This document shows positions 1 to 8,218 of a stretch of DNA of 64,000 nucleotides, piece after piece (the stretch's first letter is position 1; every line of letters starts with the position of its first letter). The notes below the pieces were generated by a model, which had not been told where the DNA came from, ran no database searches, and worked only from the letters and a program-made list of their open reading frames with translations. Source of the DNA: a virus; IMG/VR virus record IMGVR_UViG_3300010397_000043, positions 1-64,000 of that record. One strand, given 5' to 3'. A program made the position numbers and the translations under genes.

Positions 1-2924
1 GCCGCCATCGCAATCGCCGTGTTCAGCACCGGGGCGGTGAACGTGGTTACGCACTGCAGCGTTGCCTGCAGCGGGATGATCGTGTTTAGCGCCGCAGCCA
101 GAGTCGTCTGGGCGAACGCACTCGCCGCCATCGGGATGGCAGTCGTGAGCGAGCCGCTAACCGTGGTCGTGGACTGCACCAGGGCCTGCAGCGCGGCAGA
201 CAGCGGGGCCTTCGTTTCCAGGCTACCAATCGGGCGGAAGTACCGGCCCAGGCTCCACGGGCCACGACCCGGTCGGTTGCGCGACAGCGACTCCATCGCC
301 ATCAGCGAGGTGGTCGAGTCCACAGTGTCCAGTGGCTGGTCGAGCACGCCCGGCCACGGGATCGGGTTGCTCGACGCGATGAACTCCGTCGCGACCATGA
401 ACGTGTCGGGCACCCCCGGGCTGTTCGGGTCACGGTTCGTGTCATACGCACCAAACCACAACGCGCCGTGCTGCGTGGCCGTCATCGTGACGTTGGTGGC
501 ACTGATGATCTTGACCGGGTTGTCGCCCGGTCGGCCAGCCCAGAACTCAACCGTCGAAGTCGGCGTGTTGGCCGTGCCGCGCACGACGCGCAGCATCAGG
601 CAGGTCCAGCCATCGGGCACGAGGTACGGCACGCCCGAGGCAACGACGTTCGGGTCAGGGTAGCCCTGCGCGTAGATGTCGCCCGGGTTCGGCCATTCAC
701 CCTTGTTCGGCAGCGTGAAGCCCGGGGTGTTGTTCTGGTAGAGCTGACCGTACCGGCGCGCGTACTCACTGTCCGTCGTGGGCGTGGCAGGCGTACCGGC
801 ATCGATGGCCGGCGTGATGCGGAAGTTGCTGCTGCCAGTGTTCGGGGTCGTCGCCGGGGTGTTGAAGTCCTGGAAGCCGCCCGCGTTCTGGTAGTAGGGC
901 ACCGGAATACCAGCGAAGCCCAGGTTGGTCGTGACGATCTCGGCGTCGGTGTTGCTGCTGGAGCCACCGCCCGAAACCCACAGAAGCTTGAGCCCGCCTT
1001 CACCGCCCGCGCTGTGCGTCGGCTTGTAGCGCAGCAGAGGTTCCGGCGTGTAGACCAAGCACTGATAATACGTTTCCGTACCCGGGCCGCGACCCACGGT
1101 TGAGCTACCCGAGGTGCTATCCACACCGTCGAGGCGCAGGCGGATCAGGCCCGAGGCCGCGCCGTCGCTTGCCAGCTTCGTGAAGCGCACCGCACCCGCG
1201 CCAGAGCGCTTGATCGTGTTGTCCCACGACACGCGGCTAGCGGTGGCATCGGGCCACGTGTTGTTCGACACGGACCCAGCGGTGTTGAAGTTCTGGGCGA
1301 AGAACACGCCCGAGCCGGTCGAGCGATTCGTCCAGTCCTGGTCCAGCGTCGGGCCGGACGTGGTGAACGGCGCGGTGACCGTGGTCGCGCACTGCACGCT
1401 CGCAGCCAGGGCGATGCTCGTGGTCAGGTCGCCAGTGACCGTGGACAGGCAGTTGATGCCAGCCGTAAGCCCAGGCGCGGCTGAGTAGTTCAGCGCGCCG
1501 ATCTGGCGGAAGTAGTTGCGCGAGCTATACGGGCCGCGACCCGGGCGATTGCGACGCAGGTCATCCATCACCGTAGCGATGGCCGAGCTAGTCGCGTGGC
1601 TCGCAGTCAGGTCAGCGGTGACCGTCGCGATGGCGGTCAGGTCCGCGAACAGGAACGTGAAGAGCGGAATGTCGCCCGAGCAGGTAACGACGCACGAGAT
1701 GCTTGCGGCCAGCGGAATGGCCGTGTTCAGCGTCGTGACCGTCATCGTGGTCACGCCCTGCAGCGTCGCCTGCAGCGTGATCGAAGTGGACAACGCCCCG
1801 ACCATCGTCGTCGCGCACTGCACGCTCGCGGCAAACTGGTTCGGGAAGATCAGCGTGCCTGACGCAGTGGTCGAGCACTGCACCGCCGCCGCGAGGCGGA
1901 TCGCAGTCGTGAGTGACGGCGTCACCGTCGTCTGCGCCTGCACCGATGCAGCAGGCGTGATCTGCGTGGTCAGCGCACCAACCACAGTCGTCTGGGCCTG
2001 CACCGTAGCCGCAGGGGTAATCTGCGTGGTCAGCCCAGGCGTCAGCGTTGCCTGTGACTGCACCGCCGCAGCCATCGTGATCTGCGTCGTCAGGTCCGCC
2101 GTCGAAGTCGTCTGCACCAGCAGGTTCGCCATCCACGGCGGGGTCGGGCTGGGCACCATCGAGCCGATCTGGCGGAAGTACTTACGCGAGCTATACGGGC
2201 CACGACCAGGGCGATTGCGCGACAGGTCGTTGAGCACCGTGCTCGTGTTGATGCCACCGCTCGCAGCGGCAACTTCCTTGTAGACGACGCCGACGATGGC
2301 GAACGGGTCGGACGTAATGCTGCCAGTGGAAATCGTCTGGCTCGTGCCAGTCGAGACGATCTTGTATTCGACGCATCCAGGCTCGTGCGCGCTGGCGTCC
2401 GTCTCGGTCCAGATACTCGTGAAGCCCGAGCCAACGCCTAGGCCAGTGTTGCCCGAGCCTTCGACAGACGTTACGCCGAAGAAGATAGCGGGGCCCGCAC
2501 TCGTCAGCGACGAAGTAGCTTGCGTGGTCGTCGCGCCCTGCGCATTGGTGTGCTGCTCGACACGCGACGAATCCCACCCGGAGGTGGATGCGAATTCCGA
2601 AATGCCCAGCGCGTAGTAACTGCCCGCCGCGCCGGCAACCGTGATCGTCAGCGAGCCAGCGCCCGTGACGATGGCGCTCCAAACCGCAGCCGTGACGTTG
2701 TTGCCGGTCGTTTCGTGCTTGACCTCGTCCAGCGTGAACGCGCCAATCGTGGCTGTACCCGCACTCTTCGTGCAGTCACCGACAGCAAACGTGTGCGTCG
2801 GGTCGTACTTCGAGCACCCGATAACGATCAGGCTACCCGCAGCGACGTTCGACGCGAACGCCTTTACCGCTGACGCAGCGTTGTCAGTGGTGATGCCAGT
2901 TACTTGAAGTGCGGTGATAGTCAC
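1..2924 (-). CDS. Tail fibre / receptor-binding protein with repeats (3' end outside window)
   Basis: The frame is open on the minus strand from a GTG at 2924 to the left edge, at least 974 residues with no stop. GGGAG precedes the GTG, which directly follows the TAA of the upstream gene. The N-terminal ~200 residues are Ser/Thr/Gly-rich. Then come ~20-residue repeats of the type LTTxIxxAAxVQxxTTV, a pattern common in phage tail proteins. The element RNRPGRGPYS-(S/R)-YFRQIG recurs three times (near 2155-2225, 1498-1565 and 225-290). Between copies two and three lies a ~250-residue non-repetitive domain, Trp- and Gly-rich, resembling jelly-roll polysaccharide lyase or lectin folds. Adsorption is the likely role; the lyase idea is inference. 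Confidence 0.8.
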   Translation of the reverse strand, partial: MTITALQVTGITTDNAASAVKAFASNVAAGSLIVIGCSKYDPTHTFAVGDCTKSAGTATIGAFTLDEVKHETTGNNVTAAVWSAIVTGAGSLTITVAGAAGSYYALGISEFASTSGWDSSRVEQHTNAQGATTTQATSSLTSAGPAIFFGVTSVEGSGNTGLGVGSGFTSIWTETDASAHEPGCVEYKIVSTGTSQTISTGSITSDPFAIVGVVYKEVAAASGGINTSTVLNDLSRNRPGRGPYSSRKYFRQIGSMVPSPTPPWMANLLVQTTSTADLTTQITMAAAVQSQATLTPGLTTQITPAATVQAQTTVVGALTTQITPAASVQAQTTVTPSLTTAIRLAAAVQCSTTASGTLIFPNQFAASVQCATTMVGALSTSITLQATLQGVTTMTVTTLNTAIPLAASISCVVTCSGDIPLFTFLFADLTAIATVTADLTASHATSSAIATVMDDLRRNRPGRGPYSSRNYFRQIGALNYSAAPGLTAGINCLSTVTGDLTTSIALAASVQCATTVTAPFTTSGPTLDQDWTNRSTGSGVFFAQNFNTAGSVSNNTWPDATASRVSWDNTIKRSGAGAVRFTKLASDGAASGLIRLRLDGVDSTSGSSTVGRGPGTETYYQCLVYTPEPLLRYKPTHSAGGEGGLKLLWVSGGGSSSNTDAEIVTTNLGFAGIPVPYYQNAGGFQDFNTPATTPNTGSSNFRITPAIDAGTPATPTTDSEYARRYGQLYQNNTPGFTLPNKGEWPNPGDIYAQGYPDPNVVASGVPYLVPDGWTCLMLRVVRGTANTPTSTVEFWAGRPGDNPVKIISATNVTMTATQHGALWFGAYDTNRDPNSPGVPDTFMVATEFIASSNPIPWPGVLDQPLDTVDSTTSLMAMESLSRNRPGRGPWSLGRYFRPIGSLETKAPLSAALQALVQSTTTVSGSLTTAIPMAASAFAQTTLAAALNTIIPLQATLQCVTTFTAPVLNTAIAMA

Positions 2925-3632
2925 TTAGGCGCTCCCAGCCGAGAAGGCGCTGATCGTGTGCTTCGTGAACGTATCGGACGAGCTACGCGAGAAGAACCCG
3001 ATGCCAGGGCTACCGCTCGTGATCTTGCCGGTCTGCGTGTCCGTGACCTGCCAGACCTGTGTGCTGTTCTTGAACACAGTCATCACAGGGCTACCGCTCG
3101 TGGCGTCGTAGACTACCTTGAGCACGTCGTTGTGCGCAAGGGTCGGGATTGACCCCGACAGCGTGGTGAACCCACTGGTCGTGAAGTCGCCCTGCGCGCC
3201 ATTCCAACGGGCGAGCAGAATCGTGCCATCGTAGATGACGTCGAATTCGTACCCCTTGGCGTTGCCCGACGCAATCGTGAAGCCGACAAGGCACTCGATC
3301 TCCAGCGAAGTGCTGGGTGGCGTGTACGCACCGTCAGGCCGGTTGCACTTGATCTGCGCGAAGTGCTTGTTAGCAGTGAACCGACCTTGGATCGTGGCGA
3401 TGTTGTCACTGTAGTCCGAAGGCGAAGCCGCCGTGGCATACGCTCCGTTGGTCGGGTCACAGCGCACGTTGTTCCAGCTACCACCAGTCGCCAGACCGTT
3501 GGTCCAGATACTGCCTTCGCTGATCGGGTTTTCCGTCACGGCGAACGTGGTCGAGTACGGGTCAAAGTTGCCCCCGCCCCCAGAGGCCGCGACGACCGTA
3601 TTCCGGTACATCAAAGAAGGAACGATGGACAT
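2925..3632 (-). CDS. Tail protein with concanavalin/LamG-like domain
   Basis: This is a 235-residue protein. A good GGAGG site precedes the ATG and its stop abuts the next GTG start. After a short Gly-rich N-terminus, the sequence (Tyr/Trp-containing strands, FDVIYDGTILLARWNG, IGFFSRSS) looks like a single jelly-roll lectin domain of the concanavalin A-like type used in phage fibres. It sits inside the minus-strand tail-fibre operon, so a glycan-binding accessory of the tail is likely. No catalytic residues are evident. Confidence 0.7.
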   Translation of the reverse strand: MSIVPSLMYRNTVVAASGGGGNFDPYSTTFAVTENPISEGSIWTNGLATGGSWNNVRCDPTNGAYATAASPSDYSDNIATIQGRFTANKHFAQIKCNRPDGAYTPPSTSLEIECLVGFTIASGNAKGYEFDVIYDGTILLARWNGAQGDFTTSGFTTLSGSIPTLAHNDVLKVVYDATSGSPVMTVFKNSTQVWQVTDTQTGKITSGSPGIGFFSRSSSDTFTKHTISAFSAGSA

Positions 3633-3645
3633 GCCGGTCCTCCGG

Positions 3646-4818
3646 TTAGGGTTTGTAGAAGTAGATCGACCCGCTGGACGAGTTCAGCAGCGAGTACCCG
3701 CGCACAGTCGAGTTCGGGCTGTACGCGAAGCGCCCATAAGTACCGTTCGTCTGCGCCGCGCTCGGAGTCGCGCCCGTCGAGGGGTTCACACTGCTCCACG
3801 TCCAGGCGTTGCCGCCTTGGTACGGGCTGGTCGTTGGCGGCGTCAGGAACCAAAGCTCCTTGCCGTTGTTGCGCCACATGACGAACCGGTCGGCCACCGG
3901 GTCGTAACACATGCCAGAACTTCCATTGGTCGGGCCCGTGCCAGTCGTGGTCGGCGTGTAGTAGTCATTGGCGCTGGGATTGCGGCAATCGAAAAACTGC
4001 ATGCCATCCTGCGACGAGTAGAAGGCGATGATGTGACGGTTGTAGTCCATCGCACACGACGAACCGCTCGTGTGATTGTTCGGGCTCTTGAAGATGTAGC
4101 TATTCGCGGTGTTCGACGAAACTCCGTAGCTGGCGATCAGGCTGTTACCGGCCACGTAGTTACCGAAGATCGTGTCGAGCCCGGGGTCATACCCCGCCAT
4201 CCACATGGTCGTGGGCGGCGAGGCCGAGGCCTTCGACCAGGGCTGGGACGAGTTCGGGTTCGGCTGGTTGAAGTCGAGAATGTGAATCAGGTTCGAGTCG
4301 TTGGCGTCCGAGTACCGGCCACCACCGCCGACCGTGATCATTCGGTTCGAGCCAGGAATGTAGACGAGACTGCCGTAGGTATGCCGGCTCACCGGGTTGC
4401 CCGAGCCATCTTCGCTGACGTTGTTCGGTGCAGGCACCGTGCGGTCACGCGGGCGATACCACTGGGGCGTGTCGCTCTCGAATGGACCGAAGGCGTAGTA
4501 CTCGTTGCCCGAGTAATCGCCGTGGCCCCCGCCCCAGATTACGAGGAACGTGCCACTCAGGAACGTGCTACCGACATAGAGGCCGGTGCTGTTGATGATG
4601 CCGCCACCCCAGGCGGTAAGGATCGAGTCCGCGCCCGACTGCATCACGCCGCTGGCCGCGAGCGTGCCACCGGGTAGCGTGCCCCATGTGCCGGATGCCT
4701 GATTCGCGTACCAGTTAGGCGTCCCCGGCGGAGGCGGGGGCGGCGAGGGAGCAGGCGGGGGCGGGGGCGGTACAGCAATGTCGCGACATTTGTATTGCAG
4801 AGATCGCGCGATGGGCAT
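3646..4818 (-). CDS. Proline-rich linker plus kelch/beta-propeller-like tail protein
   Basis: This 390-residue protein has an N-terminal ~15 residues followed by a polyproline stretch (about residues 17-33). The remainder is a repeated pattern of Gly-Gly/Trp-Gly-rich blades (VIWGGGHGDYSG, YIPGSNRMITVGGGG, MCYDPVADRFVMW, RFAYSPNSTVRGY) typical of kelch or galactose-oxidase-like beta-propellers. Such domains in phage tails bind or process glycans. The same PPP linker style appears in the 12768-14963 gene, which suggests modular exchange of fibre domains. GGGAGG precedes the ATG. Confidence 0.7.
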   Translation of the reverse strand: MPIARSLQYKCRDIAVPPPPPPAPSPPPPPPGTPNWYANQASGTWGTLPGGTLAASGVMQSGADSILTAWGGGIINSTGLYVGSTFLSGTFLVIWGGGHGDYSGNEYYAFGPFESDTPQWYRPRDRTVPAPNNVSEDGSGNPVSRHTYGSLVYIPGSNRMITVGGGGRYSDANDSNLIHILDFNQPNPNSSQPWSKASASPPTTMWMAGYDPGLDTIFGNYVAGNSLIASYGVSSNTANSYIFKSPNNHTSGSSCAMDYNRHIIAFYSSQDGMQFFDCRNPSANDYYTPTTTGTGPTNGSSGMCYDPVADRFVMWRNNGKELWFLTPPTTSPYQGGNAWTWSSVNPSTGATPSAAQTNGTYGRFAYSPNSTVRGYSLLNSSSGSIYFYKP

Positions 4819-4848
4819 GACACGCCCTCCCCGGCAGTTGGGTTTGTT

Positions 4849-5424
4849 TTAGTTGAACAGGCCGATGACGCCAGCTTCCAGACGAATCGAGTTGGAGGCG
4901 TTCGCGGTGCTCCACTTCGCTTGGATGTCGATCAGTTGCGCAGCGGTCGTGTCGAACCCGTTGCCCGCCGTGCCCGGCGCGGTGTTGTACGGGGTCATTT
5001 GGCTGGTGGCACCGCCAGAGCCGACCGCCGCCGCACCGATCACCGCACCCGACAGGAAGTGCCCGACACCCGCGACGTTGCCGTTGGTGCCGCTGCCCAG
5101 CGCGCGAGCGAAGAGCATCACGTCCAGCATCCACTGCACGTTGGTTTGCGCCGTGGTGTTGAGCGTCATTGCGCCGCTGTCGAAAACGTCAATCGAACCG
5201 AAGCGGCAGGTCAGGTTCAGCGTGCCGGGCGAAGTCACCACAGTGCTGATGCGACCATACAGGCGAAGCCAGAGCGGCTTGCCGGTGCGCTCGAAATAGC
5301 CAGCCGGCAGCGTGGGCTGTGAACCCGTGACACCGGTGAACAGGCTGGCCTGCGTGGTGCTGTTCGTGACAGCCGAGCCAGCGGTCGGAATTTCCAGCCA
5401 GCTTTCCAGAAAACCCTTGGACAT
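4849..5424 (-). CDS. Virion structural protein, tail region, unknown
   Basis: This 191-residue protein has an AAGGAG site 8 nt before its ATG. It is rich in Thr, Ala, Gly and Asn and has no Cys-rich or catalytic motif. The long regular beta-type pattern (LNLTCRFGSIDVF, RLEAGVIGLFN at the C-terminus) resembles phage structural subunits that end in a hydrophobic strand. Position between fibre genes argues for a tail component; no specific family is recognised. Confidence 0.6.
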   Translation of the reverse strand: MSKGFLESWLEIPTAGSAVTNSTTQASLFTGVTGSQPTLPAGYFERTGKPLWLRLYGRISTVVTSPGTLNLTCRFGSIDVFDSGAMTLNTTAQTNVQWMLDVMLFARALGSGTNGNVAGVGHFLSGAVIGAAAVGSGGATSQMTPYNTAPGTAGNGFDTTAAQLIDIQAKWSTANASNSIRLEAGVIGLFN

Positions 5425-5456
5425 GGTTTAGCTCCTTTAAAGCAGTTGCGCGAAGA

Positions 5457-5897
5457 TCAGTTGTCGATCTGGATGGTCAGCGCGGCAGCCGCGAAGCTCG
5501 GGGCCGGGTCGCCGTTGTTGACCGTCTTGCTGGTGGTCAGCGGTGCCCAGAAGAGTTCGTTGCCGCTGGTGCTGGCGTCGTAGATCGCCATGCCAGTGAT
5601 CGAGCCCCAGTTGGCCGAGGGAGACGGGAAAGTGATCGCACCGTTGTTGGACGTGGTGCCGTTGTTGCCGCTGGAGGCGGACGTGCTGCCGGCGGATTGG
5701 GTGCCGGCCCAGTTGGACAGAGACGAGCTGACCGCGACCCGGGCGTAGGAACCGCCTGAGACTTCGGTGCCGCCACCAGTGTCACTCGGGTTCGCCGTGT
5801 AGAGGGCGATGTAGACGGTGGTGGGTGCGGTGAAGGTCTGGCCCCGCAGGAGCCAGTCAATCAGCTTGTTTTCGAGATAGTCGCTCATGTGCGCCAT
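5457..5897 (-). CDS. Phage tail protein, paralog of 8219-8674
   Basis: This 146-residue protein starts at an ATG eight bases after AAAGG; an in-frame GTG lies 9 nt upstream. It opens with MSDYLENKLIDWLLRGQ-like sequence and continues with a YVALYTANPSD-type segment, a conserved phage minor tail family. The protein at 8219-8674 is clearly homologous (YLENK, DWLLRGQ, SASSG, DASTSGN, LFW). The two copies flank the lysis cassette. This is the first gene of the fibre operon downstream of the regulatory region 5907-6180. Confidence 0.75.
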   Translation of the reverse strand: MAHMSDYLENKLIDWLLRGQTFTAPTTVYIALYTANPSDTGGGTEVSGGSYARVAVSSSLSNWAGTQSAGSTSASSGNNGTTSNNGAITFPSPSANWGSITGMAIYDASTSGNELFWAPLTTSKTVNNGDPAPSFAAAALTIQIDN

Positions 5898-5966
5898 GGT
5901 GAACACCTTTCAAGGGAAATTGATGGGGTGATCGCTCTGGCGTAGAGAATCCAGAACGTGGCGCGA

Positions 5967-5995
5967 AATGTAGCGCAAGATGACGGTTCTGTACA
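5967..5995 (-). promoter_or_regulatory. Predicted promoter for the tail-fibre operon
   Basis: On the minus strand TGTACA and TACATT are separated by 17 bp, 70-100 bp upstream of the start at 5897. The -10 matches the one proposed at 28576. Two palindromes lie just upstream (6021-6053). Prediction from motifs only. Confidence 0.45.
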
Positions 5996-6020
5996 GGCTA
6001 CAATGACCGGCCTTTGGCTA

Positions 6021-6053
6021 TTAGGGTTTACCCTAACGATTACCGGGGGTAAT
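6021..6053. promoter_or_regulatory. Double palindrome: TTAGGGTTTACCCTAA and ATTACC-N3-GGTAAT
   Basis: 6021-6036 reads TTAGGGTTTACCCTAA (7-bp arms) and 6039-6053 reads ATTACCGGGGGTAAT (6-bp arms). The second is one of eight copies in the window and the first recurs in shorter form at 28638. Both lie in the gap between lysis genes and fibre operon, upstream of the predicted promoter, so they are good candidates for binding sites of a phage regulator. Confidence 0.7.
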
Positions 6054-6160
6054 GCGGGCCCGCTACGGGGCGCGCGACCCTGGGGGCGCGGGGTGGGGTG
6101 CATGCCGAGGGCGCGAGCGCGCTGGCGGGCCGGCTAGGGCCCTGCGCGGGCCATCGGCGG

Positions 6161-6178
6161 GTTAGGGGTGCCCCTAAC
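6161..6178. promoter_or_regulatory. Palindrome GTTAGGGG-TG-CCCCTAAC
   Basis: Perfect 8-bp arms around a 2-bp centre, next to the lysis-operon terminator. It resembles the TTAGGG/CCCTAA palindrome at 6021 and may be a related site. It could also act as an extra hairpin after the terminator. Confidence 0.5.
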
Positions 6179-6217
6179 AAAAAGGGCCCCGCCAACGCTG
6201 CTCAGGTTGGCGGGGCC
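6179..6217 (-). terminator. Rho-independent terminator after the lysis cassette
   Basis: A perfect 12-bp stem (6185-6196 with 6206-6217, GGCCCCGCCAAC) with a 9-nt loop is followed on the minus strand by TTTTT. It ends transcripts coming from the tail and lysis genes. Confidence 0.85.
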
Positions 6218-6268
6218 ATCGAAACCGGCTGGAACTCGCTCTGCCTATCCCCCCAGCCGGCAAACCAT

Positions 6269-6760
6269 CTAGGGCGTTACTTGCGGCTTGCCGCCGCAGG
6301 CTTCGTAGATTTGTCGTCGGCTTTCTTGGCAGGCTCCAAGCTCGATGCGGAGTCGCTCGGCTCGGGCAGCTTCCCCTGCAAGAAATTGTCCATCCTGTCG
6401 GTAAAGCTGGGCCCCAGTTGCGCCGGAGCAGGCAGCGGAGGCAGAGGCGGGCACTGCGGGGCGAGGGGCGCGCTCTGACAAGCGCACAAGAGCAGCGCTG
6501 AGAGCACCATTGAGAGCATCGATTTGCGCATCTTTCTTCTCACTTACGGTGTGCATGTCGCGTGCCAGTTGATCACCCTTCGCGCGGGCTTCGTCGGCGG
6601 CACGCTTGTCCGACGCCTGCCATTCGGCGCGCACGGCATTTGCGCCCCGGTCATAGGCCCAGTCATAGGCCATGTAGACCGCAACCGCGAGCACTGCAGC
6701 CACGATGGCGTAGAGGGCAATGCGTAGGGTCGGTGGGGCTAGGTCAAACAGGTCGGGCAT
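6269..6760 (-). CDS. i-spanin (Rz-like)
   Basis: This 163-residue protein is the inner-membrane spanin subunit, which with the outer-membrane lipoprotein disrupts the outer membrane at the end of lysis. An N-terminal signal anchor (about residues 13-35, LRIALYAIVAAVLAVAVYMA) is followed by a charged periplasmic coiled-coil region (about 45-110). AAGGAGG precedes the ATG at 6760; an upstream in-frame start has no such site. The o-spanin lies inside this gene in another frame, the classic Rz/Rz1 arrangement, directly downstream of the endolysin genes. Confidence 0.85.
   Translation of the reverse strand: MPDLFDLAPPTLRIALYAIVAAVLAVAVYMAYDWAYDRGANAVRAEWQASDKRAADEARAKGDQLARDMHTVSEKKDAQIDALNGALSAALVRLSERAPRPAVPASASAACSGATGAQLYRQDGQFLAGEAARAERLRIELGACQESRRQIYEACGGKPQVTP
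6277..6543 (-). CDS. o-spanin lipoprotein (Rz1-like), nested in Rz
   Basis: This 88-residue protein is encoded entirely inside the i-spanin gene in a different frame. A basic N-terminus and hydrophobic stretch lead to LLLCAC, a lipobox-like end of a lipoprotein signal. A Pro-rich segment (PQCPPLPPLPAP) follows, typical of Rz1. After lipidation it should sit in the outer membrane and bind the Rz C-terminus. The start could also be one of the Met residues at positions 5 or 9. It stops 8 nt before Rz does. Confidence 0.8.
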   Translation of the reverse strand: MRRKMRKSMLSMVLSALLLCACQSAPLAPQCPPLPPLPAPAQLGPSFTDRMDNFLQGKLPEPSDSASSLEPAKKADDKSTKPAAASRK

Positions 6761-6947
6761 CGAAGCCTCCTTCTTTGTTCCATTGGGCCGCGTAGTGCGT
6801 GGCGACTTCGGGCGAGTCAAAAACGCGGGCAGGGTTGGCAGGGTCAGCCCATGCCAGCCGCCCAGCCGCGTCAAGAACACACCACGCATCGCCGCACCCG
6901 ATTGCTCGCCAAGGACCTTGTTTCGTTTGCTGCCAATCGACGATCAC
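6744..6947 (-). CDS. Small protein of the lysis operon, unknown
   Basis: This 67-residue protein begins at a GTG that overlaps the endolysin stop (GTGA), so translation is probably coupled. It is Trp-rich (DWQQTKQGPWRAI, WCVLDAAGRLAWADP) and ends just inside the Rz start region. Small Trp-rich proteins at this position are common in phage lysis operons, but no function is assigned. A longer ATG form starting at 6983 is possible, though less likely given the overlap. Confidence 0.65.
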   Translation of the reverse strand: MIVDWQQTKQGPWRAIGCGDAWCVLDAAGRLAWADPANPARVFDSPEVATHYAAQWNKEGGFDARPV

Positions 6948-7516
6948 TGCAGCACCCCCAATGCGGCGCGGGCGCGAGCCCACAGCATGCGACGATCAGC
7001 CAGACCATTGGGTTCGCCGGTAAGCCGGTTGACGCCGTTGATGCGCTTGCTGATCTTGAGGAACGAGTTGTCGTCGTTGATGTCGGCCAGTTCGTTCAGG
7101 CCATGCCAGTACCAGAACGCGCCCGCCGAGGCGACGCACCAGCGGGGCTCGCAAAGCTCCTCGGGGTCGTCCTGAAAGTCGGGTACATCGGTCCAGCCCA
7201 GCTTCTCGATCTGCACGCCGATGGCGGCATGGTTGGCACGCCCGGTCACCTGGATGAAGCCGTGCCCCTTGTAGCGCACGCCGTCGCCCTGCTTCACGTT
7301 GCCGAGGTCCATGCGGCCCTCGTACTGCGAACCCGAGGCAAGCTCCTTGGTGTAGGCAAGGCACCCCGACTCGTGCGCCACCTGGGCTAGGAACGCGGCT
7401 TGTCGAATCGCCGTGTTGATCTGGCACATGGTGAACGTCTCGTCGAAGTAGTTGGCGTACCGCACTGCGTTGAGAATCGAGCAGGGCATCACGAGCCGAA
7501 GAAGTTCAGGCGTCAT
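6944..7516 (-). CDS. Endolysin, glycoside hydrolase family 19-like
   Basis: This 190-residue protein should cleave the peptidoglycan glycan strand. The GH19 (chitinase/lysozyme-like) core is recognisable: QVAHESG with a catalytic Glu near residue 49, SQYEGRMDLGN with the second acidic residue near 66, and YKGHGFIQVTGRANH, the usual substrate-cleft signature. There is no N-terminal signal or anchor, so export would depend on the holin. It overlaps its neighbours (7506-7516 and 6944-6947), as in compact lysis operons. Confidence 0.9.
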   Translation of the reverse strand: MTPELLRLVMPCSILNAVRYANYFDETFTMCQINTAIRQAAFLAQVAHESGCLAYTKELASGSQYEGRMDLGNVKQGDGVRYKGHGFIQVTGRANHAAIGVQIEKLGWTDVPDFQDDPEELCEPRWCVASAGAFWYWHGLNELADINDDNSFLKISKRINGVNRLTGEPNGLADRRMLWARARAALGVLQ

Positions 7517-7805
7517 GTGAGTACTCCTGCCACCGTTTCTGCAGCAGGCTGATGCACTCGATGCCGGAAGCAGCCGCCATCATCATCAGGCCGAACTCGA
7601 CGGCAATCGGCACTGGGATGTCGTGCTTGTCGAACAGCATCCACCAGAAGTGCAGCGACATCAACGCATACGCACACACCATCAATCGCCGGCCTGCGGT
7701 GTACGTGTGTGGCTCCTGGATGCACGTGTCTCGCAGCACCGCGAAGTTGAGCAGGCCTACCATGGTCACAACAACCACGAGAAGGGTGTCGATCAGCGCG
7801 TTCAT
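7506..7805 (-). CDS. Small membrane protein of lysis cassette (holin/antiholin candidate)
   Basis: This 99-residue protein has hydrophobic segments near residues 5-25, 43-60 and 67-88, with charged loops between. It overlaps the endolysin start and the end of the other membrane protein. Several transmembrane segments next to an endolysin suggest a holin partner or antiholin, but there is no family-specific motif. Confidence 0.7.
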   Translation of the reverse strand: MNALIDTLLVVVVTMVGLLNFAVLRDTCIQEPHTYTAGRRLMVCAYALMSLHFWWMLFDKHDIPVPIAVEFGLMMMAAASGIECISLLQKRWQEYSHDA

Positions 7806-8200
7806 TGCTTACCTCCATCGTTATCACTCGGCGGCGGAGGCGGAGCTTGCACCCTGCCGCCACGAATCGAAGTCCACACATCCATGAGGAACTTCATCGG
7901 GTTAGTTGCAAAGGCTTGGAACAGCACGATTACGCCGGTCAGCAAGTCGTCGGCCACGTAAGCGCACAGGCCGACAATGGCGTATTGCTTGGTGGGGCTC
8001 AGCCCACTGTCGGCAATAGCGAGGCCGACCAGCACTGAGGTGATGACTGAGGCAACTGCACCGCGCAGAAAACCTGCCAAGCCACCATGCCGGTTAGAGA
8101 TCAGGCCCCGCGCAATGCCGACAGCGAGCCCAGCCACTCCGCTGGCAGCTACCGCCGCGAGAACTTTGTCCAGGTCACTATCGGGTTTATCCACGGTCAC
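7802..8200 (-). CDS. Putative holin
   Basis: This 132-residue protein has three predicted hydrophobic segments (about 15-32, 46-65 and 74-96), Gly/Ala-rich helices and a charged C-terminus with a PPPPPP stretch. Topology, size and position directly upstream of endolysin genes fit a phage holin of the LydA type, which opens the inner membrane to release the endolysin. It overlaps the following gene by 4 nt. Confidence 0.7.
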   Translation of the reverse strand: MTVDKPDSDLDKVLAAVAASGVAGLAVGIARGLISNRHGGLAGFLRGAVASVITSVLVGLAIADSGLSPTKQYAIVGLCAYVADDLLTGVIVLFQAFATNPMKFLMDVWTSIRGGRVQAPPPPPSDNDGGKQ

Positions 8201-8218
8201 ACTCCTTAGTTGAGCTTG

